This document shows positions 35,212 to 43,906 of a stretch of 64,000 nt of DNA, one piece after another. Source of the stretch: Candidatus Phycosocius bacilliformis (lineage in GTDB: Bacteria; Pseudomonadota; Alphaproteobacteria; Caulobacterales; Aquidulcibacteraceae). Each line of letters begins with the position of its first letter. Position 1 is the stretch's first letter. The position numbers and the translations under genes are program-made. The notes beneath the pieces were generated by a model that saw nothing but the letters and a program-made list of their open reading frames with translations, had not been told where the DNA came from and did no database searches. The stretch covers positions 130,877 through 194,876 of the forward strand of contig NZ_BFBR01000005.1 of NCBI RefSeq assembly GCF_003112735.1. The letters are read 5' to 3'.

Positions 35212-35883
35212 CTAGGCTTCAAGCCGGTATCCAGCACCGCGCACAGTATGCAGCATGGGCTTGTCAAAATCGCGGTCAATCTTGGAACGCAGCCGCGAGA
35301 CATGGACATCGATCACATTGGTCTGTGGATCAAAGTGATAATCCCACACTTTTTCCAACAGCATGGTGCGGGTCACCACTTGGTTGGCATTGCGCATGAG
35401 ATATTCCAGCAAGCGGAATTCGCGGGGTTGGATGTCGATTTTGCGGCCCTCGCGACGCACAACGCGGGCGAGCAAATCCATCTCCAATTCTCCGACCTTG
35501 AGGTGGGTGGAGGCGGCCCCGCCTTCATGACGACGCCCCAATGCCTCAACCCGGGCGATCAGTTCACTGGCAGCATAAGGCTTTGCCAGATAATCATCAC
35601 CGCCGGCCTTCAGACCTTCCACGCGATGTTCCACATCGCCCAGGGCGGACAGGAACAAAACCGGGGTGGCAATACCTGCAGTCCGCAGATCGGCTACGAC
35701 GCTAAGCCCATCTTTTTTTGGCAGCATTCGATCGAACACCAGGACGTCAAACGCCCCGCCGCGCGCCATCATTTCCCCGGTCGGGCCATCTGCTGCCAGA
35801 TCGACAACATGGCCCGCCTCTTCCAGTGCACGGCGCATATAGAGCGCCGTTTCACCAGCATCTTCAACAATCAAGACCCGCAT
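35212..35883 (-). CDS. OmpR/PhoB family response regulator
   Basis: A 223-aa two-domain regulator, start MRVLIVEDAGETALYMRRAL at 35883 with GGGGGG upstream. The receiver has the acidic pair ED, the phospho-Asp in VLVFDRMLPKKDG, and Lys in YLAKPYAASEL. The winged-helix effector domain ends RTVRGAGYRLEA. It lies 26 nt after degP and 5 nt before the kinase, so the three are one operon. The 11-bp-phased repeats before degP are a plausible binding site for it. Confidence 0.94.
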   Translation of the reverse strand: MRVLIVEDAGETALYMRRALEEAGHVVDLAADGPTGEMMARGGAFDVLVFDRMLPKKDGLSVVADLRTAGIATPVLFLSALGDVEHRVEGLKAGGDDYLAKPYAASELIARVEALGRRHEGGAASTHLKVGELEMDLLARVVRREGRKIDIQPREFRLLEYLMRNANQVVTRTMLLEKVWDYHFDPQTNVIDVHVSRLRSKIDRDFDKPMLHTVRGAGYRLEA

Positions 35884-35909
35884 GGCTTGCCCCCCTGGTC
35901 TGGAGTCGA

Positions 35910-37565
35910 TCACTTCTTCGGTGCCGGATCACCACCGGCCGGCTTATTGTCGAGTGGCAAGGCGACAAAGCCGCCACCGCCGGTCTGGCTCTGAATGAAC
36001 AGGCTGATGAAGGACCGGCCTGCCGAGCGGGCAGCTGCAAGCTCAGCATCAAGGTCAGCGGCAGAACGCAATTCCTTGCCATTGGCGGTCAGAATGGCAT
36101 CGCCCGGGCGGATTCCCCGTTCGGCAGCCCGCGAGTCGGGATCGACATCCAAAATCAACACACCCGGTTCGGTGGGTTGCAGCCTTAGACGGGTGCGCGC
36201 TTGGGCGGACAAAGGCCCAACACTGAGACCCAGGCTGTTCAGTTGAGTTTCGCTTTCCTGATCACTGCGATCTCCACCCAGCGGATTATTCTGGTTCAAT
36301 TGCGCCTCAGAAGGGCGGGCAGCGATGGTGACAGGCACGGTGCGGCGATTGCCATCTGCACCCAAAACTTCCAAGCGAACGACCGAGCCAACCGTGGTTT
36401 GGCCAACCCGGCGCGTGAGATCGCTTGAGCCCTCAATCTTCTGACCATTGAAGCTCAACACCAGATCACCCCGCTTCAAGCCCGCCTTGGCAGCTGGCGC
36501 GCCAGCGGTCACATTATTGATCAGGGCGCCCTTGGCGTCGGAGCTCAATCCAAAACTTTCCGCCATGTCGCGGTTCAAGTCCTGGATCACCACACCCAGC
36601 CAGCCATATGTGACTTTGCCTTGCTCGATAATCTGCTTGGTGGTGCGGTCTGCCAATTCAGACGGAATGGCAAAGCCGATCCCGACATTGCCACCCGAGC
36701 GCGAGAAGATCGCTGTATTGACCCCGATGACCCGGCCGCTCATGTCGAAGGTCGGACCACCTGAATTGCCCGGATTAATCGGCGCGTCGATCTGGATGAA
36801 ATCAGCGATATTATTGCCTTCATTGCGGATATCGCGACCAAGCGCCGAGACAATGCCAGCTGTGGCGGTTCCACCGAGGCCGAAGGGATTGCCGATGGCA
36901 ACAACCCAGTCGCCGACCCGCACCTTGGCCTCAGGCGCAAATTGCACGAAGGGGAAGTTATTACCTTCCACTTTCAACACAGCCAGATCGGTACGTTCGT
37001 CTCGACCCACAACAGTGGCTTTCAATTCACGGCCGTCTTTCAAAGTTGCCGTAATCTCACGCGCTTTTTCCACCACGTGATTATTGGTGACGATGTAACC
37101 TGAGGCCGTGATGAAAAAGCCCGAACCACCGCCGCGTTGCTCACGCGGGCGGGCTTGCCCGCGCTGGTTCGGCATTTGCTCGAAGAAGCGCCGCCATTGA
37201 GGTGGCAGACCTTCAAGATCGTCAGGCGATGGGCCTTCGGTCGGATCGGCAACTGCAACGACTTCCAGCGACACCACAGCAGGTGATACGCGCTCGACCA
37301 AGTCTGCAAAGCCGGGCAACATGGTTCCAGCTTTTGGCGCGACGGTGCGAATTTGCTGGGCGGAGGAAACAGCCGGTGACAAGATATGGCCGGCACCAAA
37401 GGCAGCCAGACCCAAAGCCACCGCAGCAGCCCCTGTGAGAACCGGGCGACGCAGAAAAGGTAACGGCTTCGGCTTCCCGCGTGTCGGCGCAGCGTGGGCT
37501 GCAACACCGTCATGTTGGGGGCCAGTACGAGGCGCTACGTCATCACCTTGGGTCTCAAAGGACAT
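35910..37565 (-). CDS. degP: Do/HtrA family periplasmic serine protease
   Basis: A 551-aa envelope quality-control protease. A cytoplasmic Pro/Lys-rich N-terminal stretch of about 40 residues precedes the signal/anchor helix (VLTGAAAVALGLAAFGAGH). The trypsin-like domain shows His in VTNNHVVEKA, Asp in RTDLAVLKV and Ser in PGNSGGPTF. Two PDZ domains follow, including GALINNVTAGAPAAKAGLKR and GVLILDVDPDSRAAERGIRP. AGGAAG lies upstream of the ATG at 37565. First gene of the protease-RR-HK-glnE operon. Confidence 0.95.
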   Translation of the reverse strand: MSFETQGDDVAPRTGPQHDGVAAHAAPTRGKPKPLPFLRRPVLTGAAAVALGLAAFGAGHILSPAVSSAQQIRTVAPKAGTMLPGFADLVERVSPAVVSLEVVAVADPTEGPSPDDLEGLPPQWRRFFEQMPNQRGQARPREQRGGGSGFFITASGYIVTNNHVVEKAREITATLKDGRELKATVVGRDERTDLAVLKVEGNNFPFVQFAPEAKVRVGDWVVAIGNPFGLGGTATAGIVSALGRDIRNEGNNIADFIQIDAPINPGNSGGPTFDMSGRVIGVNTAIFSRSGGNVGIGFAIPSELADRTTKQIIEQGKVTYGWLGVVIQDLNRDMAESFGLSSDAKGALINNVTAGAPAAKAGLKRGDLVLSFNGQKIEGSSDLTRRVGQTTVGSVVRLEVLGADGNRRTVPVTIAARPSEAQLNQNNPLGGDRSDQESETQLNSLGLSVGPLSAQARTRLRLQPTEPGVLILDVDPDSRAAERGIRPGDAILTANGKELRSAADLDAELAAARSAGRSFISLFIQSQTGGGGFVALPLDNKPAGGDPAPKK

Positions 37566-37634
37566 GAGTTTTTCTTCCTGCAGTCAACAAAGCCCGCCAG
37601 CCGGACCCTGCTCAGGAAATACTATGACAGGCCA

Positions 37635-37661
37635 AACATGGCCAGAACATGACTGAAACAT
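37635..37661 (-). promoter_or_regulatory. Three 11-bp-phased direct repeats upstream of degP
   Basis: AACAT occurs at 37635-37639, 37646-37650 and 37657-37661, exactly 11 bp apart (ATGTT on the coding strand), about 70-96 nt before the degP start. One-turn spacing of short direct repeats is how OmpR/PhoB-type regulators bind, so autoregulation by the operon's own regulator is likely. Confidence 0.5.
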
Positions 37662-37716
37662 TACAATGTTGTTAGAAGACCACCTGGGCGCATGACAAAG
37701 ATGTCAGCTTGTCCCC

Positions 37717-38211
37717 TCAGTCGGGCTTTCGAGAGGTATCAAACTCTTGCAGGGCGGCTAAGGCAGCTGCATCGTCAATGTCAGAGGGCGCGGCCACCGC
37801 CGATATGCGCTGCCGACTGGCCAAATAAAGCCCCCATCCACCCAGTAGCAATAAGACCAAGGGTGCACCCCACAGCGCCAATGTGTCGAGCCCGACACGG
37901 GGTCGCAGCAACACGAACTCGCCATAACGTTCGGCAAAAAAGCGCCGCACTTGGTCATCACTATCACCGGCCGCAACCCGGGCCCGGATCGCCTTGCGCA
38001 TATCCACCGCAATTTCGGCCGACGACAGGGCGACGGGCTCATTCTCACACACCACACAGCGGATCTCGCGCGCCAAGGCCTGCGCACGGGCCTCTTGAGC
38101 CGGATCTTGCAGCGGCGCTTCAACGGCGCTGGCGGGTATTGGGGCGGCCAAGATCAGGAGCGCACCCACAGCCAGGGCAAAGCAGACTTTCATCGTGCCC
38201 GCCGCCTTCAT
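37717..38211 (-). CDS. ccmH: Cytochrome c maturation protein CcmH (CycL type)
   Basis: A 164-aa membrane-anchored thiol-disulfide protein that keeps apocytochrome c reduced for haem attachment. A signal peptide (ALAVGALLILAAPIPASA) precedes the redox motif RCVVCE, then NEPVALSSAEIAVDMRK and FFAERYGEFVLLRP. A C-terminal membrane helix follows (APLVLLLLGGWGLYL). ATG 38211 overlaps the ccmF stop as ATGA; an internal ATG at 38193 would also give a full signal. The thioredoxin-like CcmG is not in this operon. Confidence 0.93.
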   Translation of the reverse strand: MKAAGTMKVCFALAVGALLILAAPIPASAVEAPLQDPAQEARAQALAREIRCVVCENEPVALSSAEIAVDMRKAIRARVAAGDSDDQVRRFFAERYGEFVLLRPRVGLDTLALWGAPLVLLLLGGWGLYLASRQRISAVAAPSDIDDAAALAALQEFDTSRKPD

Positions 38212-40238
38212 TCGGCTGCAACGCCGGCTGCTGCGCCGGGGCCAGCTTCGGCCCCAGGTGCATTGGGTACATTCTTTGACTTGGCAGGCTGAGGCGCTCC
38301 GATCCGCAGACGTCGGTCAGTCAAGCTGATGGCACCGCCCAGAGCCATCAGGAAAGCCCCCCCGAAAATGGCAATCACCAGCGGGTTCCAATAGAGCCGG
38401 ACAGTCCACGCCATCCGACCGTTGATCTCAGCAGGATCACCCAATGCAGCATAGACATCCCCGCCTAGCGACGAGCGCAGCGCGACTTCGGTGGTCGGCA
38501 TGCGGGCTGCGGGATAGAAGCGCCGCTCTGGCGACAGGATCAATTCAGCCCGGCCATCCTTGACCACCAAACGCGCGCGATCAGCATAATAATTGGGGCC
38601 TTCTTCAGCGGTAACAGCTTCCAATGTCACGGTCCGGCCGGCAAAGCGGGTGGACTCACCCAGACCCAGCGACGCGGTGTGTTCAATTCGGAAGGAGGTC
38701 TCAGAGACCGCACCCAGCACGAAAATGCCGATGCCCAGATGCGCCAAAGTCATGCCCCATGCAGCGCGCTGGAGGCCTTTGACCCGCTGCCAGACTTGCG
38801 GCCACGGCAATTTGCCAAATCGGACCCGATCGAGAAGTTCGGCTACAGACCCACAGACAAGCCATGTGCCAAGGCCAATCCCAATCGCTGCCAAAGCCTT
38901 GCCGCCCATCAAAGCCCAGCTCAAGGTCAAGGCGAGGGCTGTGATCAGCCCGGCCACCCAAAGCCGCTGGAGCACAGCAACAAGGTCCCCGCGCTTCCAT
39001 GCCAGATAGGGCGCAATCGGCAGAGCAACAAGCACGAGCGCCATCAAGGGGGTGAAGGTCAGATTGAAATAGGGCGGACCGACCGATAATGCGCGCTTGA
39101 ACACGGCTTCGCCCAACAAGGGGTAGAGGGTGCCGACCAAAACGGTCGCTGTTGCCACAGTCAGGAACAAATTGTTGAGGACCAAAGCGCCTTCTCGGCT
39201 GATCGGGGCAAACAGGCCGCGATCTGACCCCAGACTGGGGCCCCGCCAAGCAAACAGCGCAAGCGCACCACCCGTAAAGACTGCAAGGATCATCAGGATG
39301 ATAAAGCCGCGCTCCGGGTCGAGTGCAAAGGCGTGAACCGACGTGAGCACACCAGACCGCACCAAGAAGGTACCAAGGAGGGAAAGAGAGAATGTAAGGA
39401 TGGCCAGCAACACCGTCCAACTGGCCAGCGCGCCGCGCTTTTCTGTAACGATCGCAGAGTGCAACAGGGCTGCGCCCAATAGCCAAGGCATGAAGCTGGC
39501 ATTCTCAACAGGGTCCCAGAACCACCAGCCACCCCAGCCTAATTCATAATAGGCCCAATAGGAGCCCAGCGCGATGCCAATGGTCAAAAAGGTCCAACTT
39601 GCAAGCGCCCATGGCCGCACCCAGCGCGCCCAAGCGGCATCGACGCGTCCTTCCAACAGGGCCGCCACCGCCAGCGAGAAAACCACCGAGGAGCCAACAT
39701 AGCCCAGATAAAGGAAGGGGGGATGGGCCGCCAGCGACGGATCTTGCAACAATGGATTCAGGCCTGCGCCTTGCAGAGGCGCTGGATCGAGCCGGATGAA
39801 AGGGTTGGATGCAAAGGCCAGATAAGCCATCATCACGGCAGTCAACAGGCCCTGCACACCAACTGCACGCGCCCGCAAATCCCAGCGCAGCCCTTTGGAA
39901 GCATGCGCAAGCATCCAACCAAAACCGGCTGAAATCAAACACCACAGCACCATAGAGCCTTCATGGCTGCCCCAAGTACCCGCAATTTTATAGAGCATTG
40001 GCTTCAGCGTGTGGCTGTTGGTGGCCACATTCTCAACGGAGAAGTCAGACCGGATAAAGGCACTCATCAAGGCAAAAAAGGCAATCAAGATCGACAAAGT
40101 CGCCACATCAGTCGCCGCACGCGCCATCGCGGCAAAGCGACCATCGCGGGCGTGCCCGGCCCACAATCCTGTGCCAGCTTGGGCGAAACTGGCCAAAAGT
40201 GCGAGGAAGATGAAGAAGTGTCCGAGTTCTGCGATCAT
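38208..40238 (-). CDS. ccmF: Haem lyase subunit CcmF
   Basis: A 676-aa polytopic protein of the haem-ligation complex. The WWD signature lies in GWGGWWFWDPVENASFMPWL, with conserved His residues such as GTWGSHEGSMVLWCL around it. About 14 membrane helices are suggested by hydrophobicity, and a soluble periplasmic part sits near residues 510-620 (RFAGRTVTLEAVTAEEGPNY). It is followed, with overlap, by ccmH and preceded, 92 nt away, by ccmE. Confidence 0.96.
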   Translation of the reverse strand: MIAELGHFFIFLALLASFAQAGTGLWAGHARDGRFAAMARAATDVATLSILIAFFALMSAFIRSDFSVENVATNSHTLKPMLYKIAGTWGSHEGSMVLWCLISAGFGWMLAHASKGLRWDLRARAVGVQGLLTAVMMAYLAFASNPFIRLDPAPLQGAGLNPLLQDPSLAAHPPFLYLGYVGSSVVFSLAVAALLEGRVDAAWARWVRPWALASWTFLTIGIALGSYWAYYELGWGGWWFWDPVENASFMPWLLGAALLHSAIVTEKRGALASWTVLLAILTFSLSLLGTFLVRSGVLTSVHAFALDPERGFIILMILAVFTGGALALFAWRGPSLGSDRGLFAPISREGALVLNNLFLTVATATVLVGTLYPLLGEAVFKRALSVGPPYFNLTFTPLMALVLVALPIAPYLAWKRGDLVAVLQRLWVAGLITALALTLSWALMGGKALAAIGIGLGTWLVCGSVAELLDRVRFGKLPWPQVWQRVKGLQRAAWGMTLAHLGIGIFVLGAVSETSFRIEHTASLGLGESTRFAGRTVTLEAVTAEEGPNYYADRARLVVKDGRAELILSPERRFYPAARMPTTEVALRSSLGGDVYAALGDPAEINGRMAWTVRLYWNPLVIAIFGGAFLMALGGAISLTDRRLRIGAPQPAKSKNVPNAPGAEAGPGAAAGVAAE

Positions 40239-40330
40239 GAGTGATTATGTACCTCGCAAGGCCTCGGGTTCAACCTATTTGCGCTGTCATTCGACCATCA
40301 TCTACGGCGCGGTCGACCCGACGTCGGGAT

Positions 40331-40855
40331 TTAGTTCGGACTATTATGGATCGGCATGCCAACACCGGTCCCGATCGCAGAATTATTGCCAGCCCCATTG
40401 CTGGTTTGACTGACGGGCAGAGGTGCCTCGCGCCAACGACCCGTGGCTTTGAGCGAGTCTGCGACTTCCTTCGGCATGTAATTCTCATCATGCCGAGCCA
40501 AGATCGTGCGAGCTTCAAACGTATCTGCCGTTCTGAATTTGCCTTCTGCCACCACGCCCTGCCCTTCTCGGAACAAGTCTGGCAGCACACCGCGATAACT
40601 GACACGAATGTCAGCCGCCCCGTCGGTGACAACGAAATTCACCACCCCATCTTCGCTGCGCACAACCGTGCCCTTGGCCACAAGGCCACCAATGCGGGCC
40701 TGCGTACCGGCTTCTGGTTTCTTGGTCTTTGCGTCTGCAGGGGAATAGAAGAAAGAGGCGGTACCGCGCAATGCCAAGCTTGCAACCACCGTTGCACCGA
40801 TCAGGACAACCCCTGCGGCGGAAATCAAAAGAAGGCGGCGGTCTCGTCTGCGCAT
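40331..40855 (-). CDS. ccmE: Haem chaperone CcmE
   Basis: A protein of about 174 aa from ATG 40855; a GTG three codons upstream (40864) is an alternative start. A signal-anchor helix (LLLISAAGVVLIGATVVASL) leads into the beta-barrel domain with VRSEDGVVNFVVTDGAADI and VVAEGKF. His in ARHDENYMPKEV is the covalent haem attachment residue. The C-terminal tail is flexible (Asn/Gly-rich). It carries haem from CcmC to CcmF. Confidence 0.95.
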   Translation of the reverse strand: MRRRDRRLLLISAAGVVLIGATVVASLALRGTASFFYSPADAKTKKPEAGTQARIGGLVAKGTVVRSEDGVVNFVVTDGAADIRVSYRGVLPDLFREGQGVVAEGKFRTADTFEARTILARHDENYMPKEVADSLKATGRWREAPLPVSQTSNGAGNNSAIGTGVGMPIHNSPN

Positions 40856-40929
40856 GGCATTCACTCAGCTTTTCTCGACTCATACTGCTGTTGCACGCGC
40901 GTGCAAAGCAACCTTTCCCTCACATTCAC

Positions 40930-42141
40930 TCACCTTTTCGGGATAACCTCAGGTGATGGCGAGCCGAACACAGGCGTCCCAGGTGGTGGCACACTCTTGA
41001 GCGCCATATCGTAAATGGCCGCCATTAACGGGTCCTTGCTGGACAAGGCTTGACCCGCTGACAAGACCTGCCGGGCTTGGTCAAACTTGCCCGTCATCAA
41101 CAAGACGCGAGCCGCAGAAAGGCGCAAACCGGGGTCAGAGGGATTGGCTGTCAGCCGTTCAACTCGGCTGGCCACCATCGTCTCGATAAATGCCTTTTGC
41201 TCTTCCGGGCTGGCATTGGCCATTCCTGCCATCGGCCCAGCCCCACCAGCGGCGGCATCACTTGGTCCCCGGTCAAGTTGAGAGAGCACATCTGCGACGC
41301 GGAACACCAATTGTCGCTGGGCGTCTTTCTTGGCCGCATTAGCCACAAAAGCCTCCCGCCACGCCGACAAGGCTTCGGCCTTGCGGCCTGCCTGCCAGTC
41401 AGCCAACCCCAGATAAAAGCGGACATTGGCCGAACTGGGATCAAGTTTCAGGGCGGCTTCAAACGCCGCTTCAGCATCCGGGCCCACCACATCCCGGTTA
41501 AGCCGCATCAGAACAGCACCTGTCTCAGCGATGAGATCCGCATTGTTGGGGTCCCGGCGCAAGGCTGCCTGATAGGCACGCAAGGCATCTTGATCACGGC
41601 CTGCCCCACTCAAAACTTGAGCCATCAGCGCATGAGGTTTGGGGTCAGTTGGTACCTTGCGGGCCTGCTCCTGCAGGAGAAGCATGACCTCGTCTTCATT
41701 CAGCGTTTCAGGGGCGCGGGACAAAAGCTCCGCCTCACGTGCCGCAAAAGGCTGGTCTGCCTTGTGCGGCGAGCCGAAGAACAAATAAAGCCCACCAGCC
41801 CCCAAGGCGATGCTTGCTGCGACCGCTGTCAGCACAAATCGGTTAAGTCGGGGACCGTCTTGCAAAACCCGGTCTCGGGCTTGGACAAGACGGCGGCCAA
41901 TTTCCAGCCGCCCGGCTTGTGCCGCCTCGGGGGAGATGCGGCCTTGCACAAGATCGCGTTCGACTTCGGCGATCTGATCTTGATAGACTTGCAGATCGGC
42001 CCGATCGGCTTCCAGCGACTGGCCGCGCGCACCTGCGCGCAACACCCACCACGCAGCCCCAACCAACGCCGCCAACAGCGCAAGCCAAAATGTTCCGGTT
42101 GAGAAGAGTGCTGGGATGTCGAACATGATGTTGGGCGACAT
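40930..42141 (-). CDS. ccmI: Cytochrome c maturation protein CcmI (CycH)
   Basis: A 403-aa protein from ATG 42141, behind GGGAGGG; the frame is open 29 codons upstream without coding character. Two membrane helices (FWLALLAALVGAAWWVLRAG and LTAVAASIALGAGGLYLFFG) flank a cytoplasmic leucine-zipper-like loop (QDQIAEVERDLVQGRISPEA). The periplasmic TPR-rich part (HALMAQVLSGAGRDQDALRA and AFEAALKLDPSSANVRFYLG) holds apocytochromes c. First gene of the ccmI-E-F-H set. Confidence 0.93.
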   Translation of the reverse strand: MSPNIMFDIPALFSTGTFWLALLAALVGAAWWVLRAGARGQSLEADRADLQVYQDQIAEVERDLVQGRISPEAAQAGRLEIGRRLVQARDRVLQDGPRLNRFVLTAVAASIALGAGGLYLFFGSPHKADQPFAAREAELLSRAPETLNEDEVMLLLQEQARKVPTDPKPHALMAQVLSGAGRDQDALRAYQAALRRDPNNADLIAETGAVLMRLNRDVVGPDAEAAFEAALKLDPSSANVRFYLGLADWQAGRKAEALSAWREAFVANAAKKDAQRQLVFRVADVLSQLDRGPSDAAAGGAGPMAGMANASPEEQKAFIETMVASRVERLTANPSDPGLRLSAARVLLMTGKFDQARQVLSAGQALSSKDPLMAAIYDMALKSVPPPGTPVFGSPSPEVIPKR

Positions 42142-42293
42142 GCACCCTCCCTCCCCTCGGTTCAAGGCTTCAAAGTGCAAATGCCGCAAAGTTGAGCGGT
42201 CACGCCAGCCATCACGGCAAGGGATCACGCCTCACCCAGTTTCAAGTTCGTCTCAGATGGAGGCATAGCAGGAACCTGCCCGCGCGGCTGCGA

Positions 42294-43700
42294 TTAAGCG
42301 GCTTTGCGCAAGAAACCATTGATGCGGCGCTCAAATGCCTTGGCAGCCCCTGGTGTATCAACCGCCTCAATAATGGTGGCAGCGGCTTTGATCCAATCGC
42401 GCAGATGCGGCGAGGTCTCGCCCTCGCGGACAACCCGGATCAGGCCTTCACACACAGAGTCGATATGGGCGACAACCGCGCGGCTGGCATTATCGCGGAA
42501 GCCACCAAACCCGGCTAGCGGTGCCAAAAGACGTGTCGCTGTTAGGAAACGAACATGACATTCTGCAATCGCCAGTTTGTTTGGATCAATGGCGGCACCA
42601 AAACGGGGTTCAGCCAGCATGCCAGCATTTTTCTTGCGCACCATGTCCATCGGCAATGCCTGTTCAAGCGCTTTAACCGCCGTGTGACAAATGATTTCAA
42701 GCCGATAGCCAACGAGGCCACAGATTGCAGTCAATTCCGTCCGCCACGGTCCGTTGGGTGAGAGCACGCTGTCGCGCGTCATGCCATGGACAAGCTTATT
42801 GTGCCGATCAATGGCTGCGGCAACTTTGGGCACCTCGAAGGCGGCTCCCATCGAAGCCTGCTCAATCACCGCGCTTTCCCGGCGCAGCAGAGCAATGACA
42901 CGTCGTCCGATGACTGAAAAATGTGTATTGTCCAGCTTGCGATCATCGGCCCCGCGTGACACGCGCTGCAGCACGCGAATGGCCTGATAGGGCTTTGGCA
43001 GGGTCGCCATGGTCAACAGCAAAAGTTCGGTTGCCACCAAAGGGCTCTCGGCTTCAGCGTCTTTGACTGCATAACCCAAACGTATGATGGATTGTTCATG
43101 CAGGTCACCGCGCAGCGATTGCACCCCATGCCAGAGCTCGCGGCCCAACTTTTCGGCGGCCAATAGAGCCGGCATGCGGCCCAGCACATGGGCAGTCTCG
43201 GCATTATCACCCAAAATGCTCAAGCGTTCGGGAGGCATATCCCCAATCGCTGCCAGCAATTCCGCCCGCATTTCGCGCGCGTGCTCTCGGGCCCGGCTCA
43301 TATTGCCGTTCAGGCTGGCGGCTGTGCCCAGGGGTTCAAGCCGTCCAAAGGCATCGGGGGCCAATTGCCCTGAGATTACTTTCCACGCAGGACCCAATCC
43401 CTTTCGGGGAAGAGAACCCGGCGTCAGCTTAGAAAGTGGGCCATTCTCAAACAGGTTTTCAAATGGTTCGAAGAATAGACGGTCAAAACTCAAGACGCGG
43501 AAATGGCCAGCGCCGGTGGCAAAGCTGGACGAGATACCCGCTTCGCGCATGGCTTCGAGCAATTCCACCGTCGGAATGGACTGCACGCCTTGAACCTTCA
43601 TTCGCTCCAGAAGCGCCCACAACTTGCTGGCCGTTGCGGGTGGTGTCGAGACCAGCAACGCCTTCAGGGCGGCAACCTTATCGTCGGTCAAAACGGTCAT
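42294..43700 (-). CDS. Hypothetical protein, no recognised domain
   Basis: A protein of about 468 aa from MTVLTDDKVAALKALLVSTP at 43700; an ATG at 43766 is also open, and neither has a good ribosome site. It is mostly alpha-helical and soluble, with no signal, membrane helix or known catalytic motif. Segments such as RVIALLRRESAVIEQASMGA and AIDRHNKLVHGM look conserved-protein-like. It stands alone between ccmI and the second two-component system. Function unknown. Confidence 0.75.
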   Translation of the reverse strand: MTVLTDDKVAALKALLVSTPPATASKLWALLERMKVQGVQSIPTVELLEAMREAGISSSFATGAGHFRVLSFDRLFFEPFENLFENGPLSKLTPGSLPRKGLGPAWKVISGQLAPDAFGRLEPLGTAASLNGNMSRAREHAREMRAELLAAIGDMPPERLSILGDNAETAHVLGRMPALLAAEKLGRELWHGVQSLRGDLHEQSIIRLGYAVKDAEAESPLVATELLLLTMATLPKPYQAIRVLQRVSRGADDRKLDNTHFSVIGRRVIALLRRESAVIEQASMGAAFEVPKVAAAIDRHNKLVHGMTRDSVLSPNGPWRTELTAICGLVGYRLEIICHTAVKALEQALPMDMVRKKNAGMLAEPRFGAAIDPNKLAIAECHVRFLTATRLLAPLAGFGGFRDNASRAVVAHIDSVCEGLIRVVREGETSPHLRDWIKAAATIIEAVDTPGAAKAFERRINGFLRKAA

Positions 43701-43906
43701 TGATGAATCTGAACCATTCGCTCTATGTCTTTGCCGCCAAACCATAAAGCTCGCGGCAATTTTCATGACATTAGCGAAAATGAGTTAACTGTAAGTTTGC
43801 GCGCCAGCTAATCATCCATAACTCGGGCATGTCATGATTTCAGTCAGAATATATCAATCGATCAGGGCCCATTACTAGCATGAGGAATGTCTTGTTTGAT
43901 CACGAT

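Noticed and set aside
41077-42102. 341-codon plus-strand open frame opposite ccmI
   Set aside because: Antisense to the TPR part of ccmI; no start context and no recognisable protein features.
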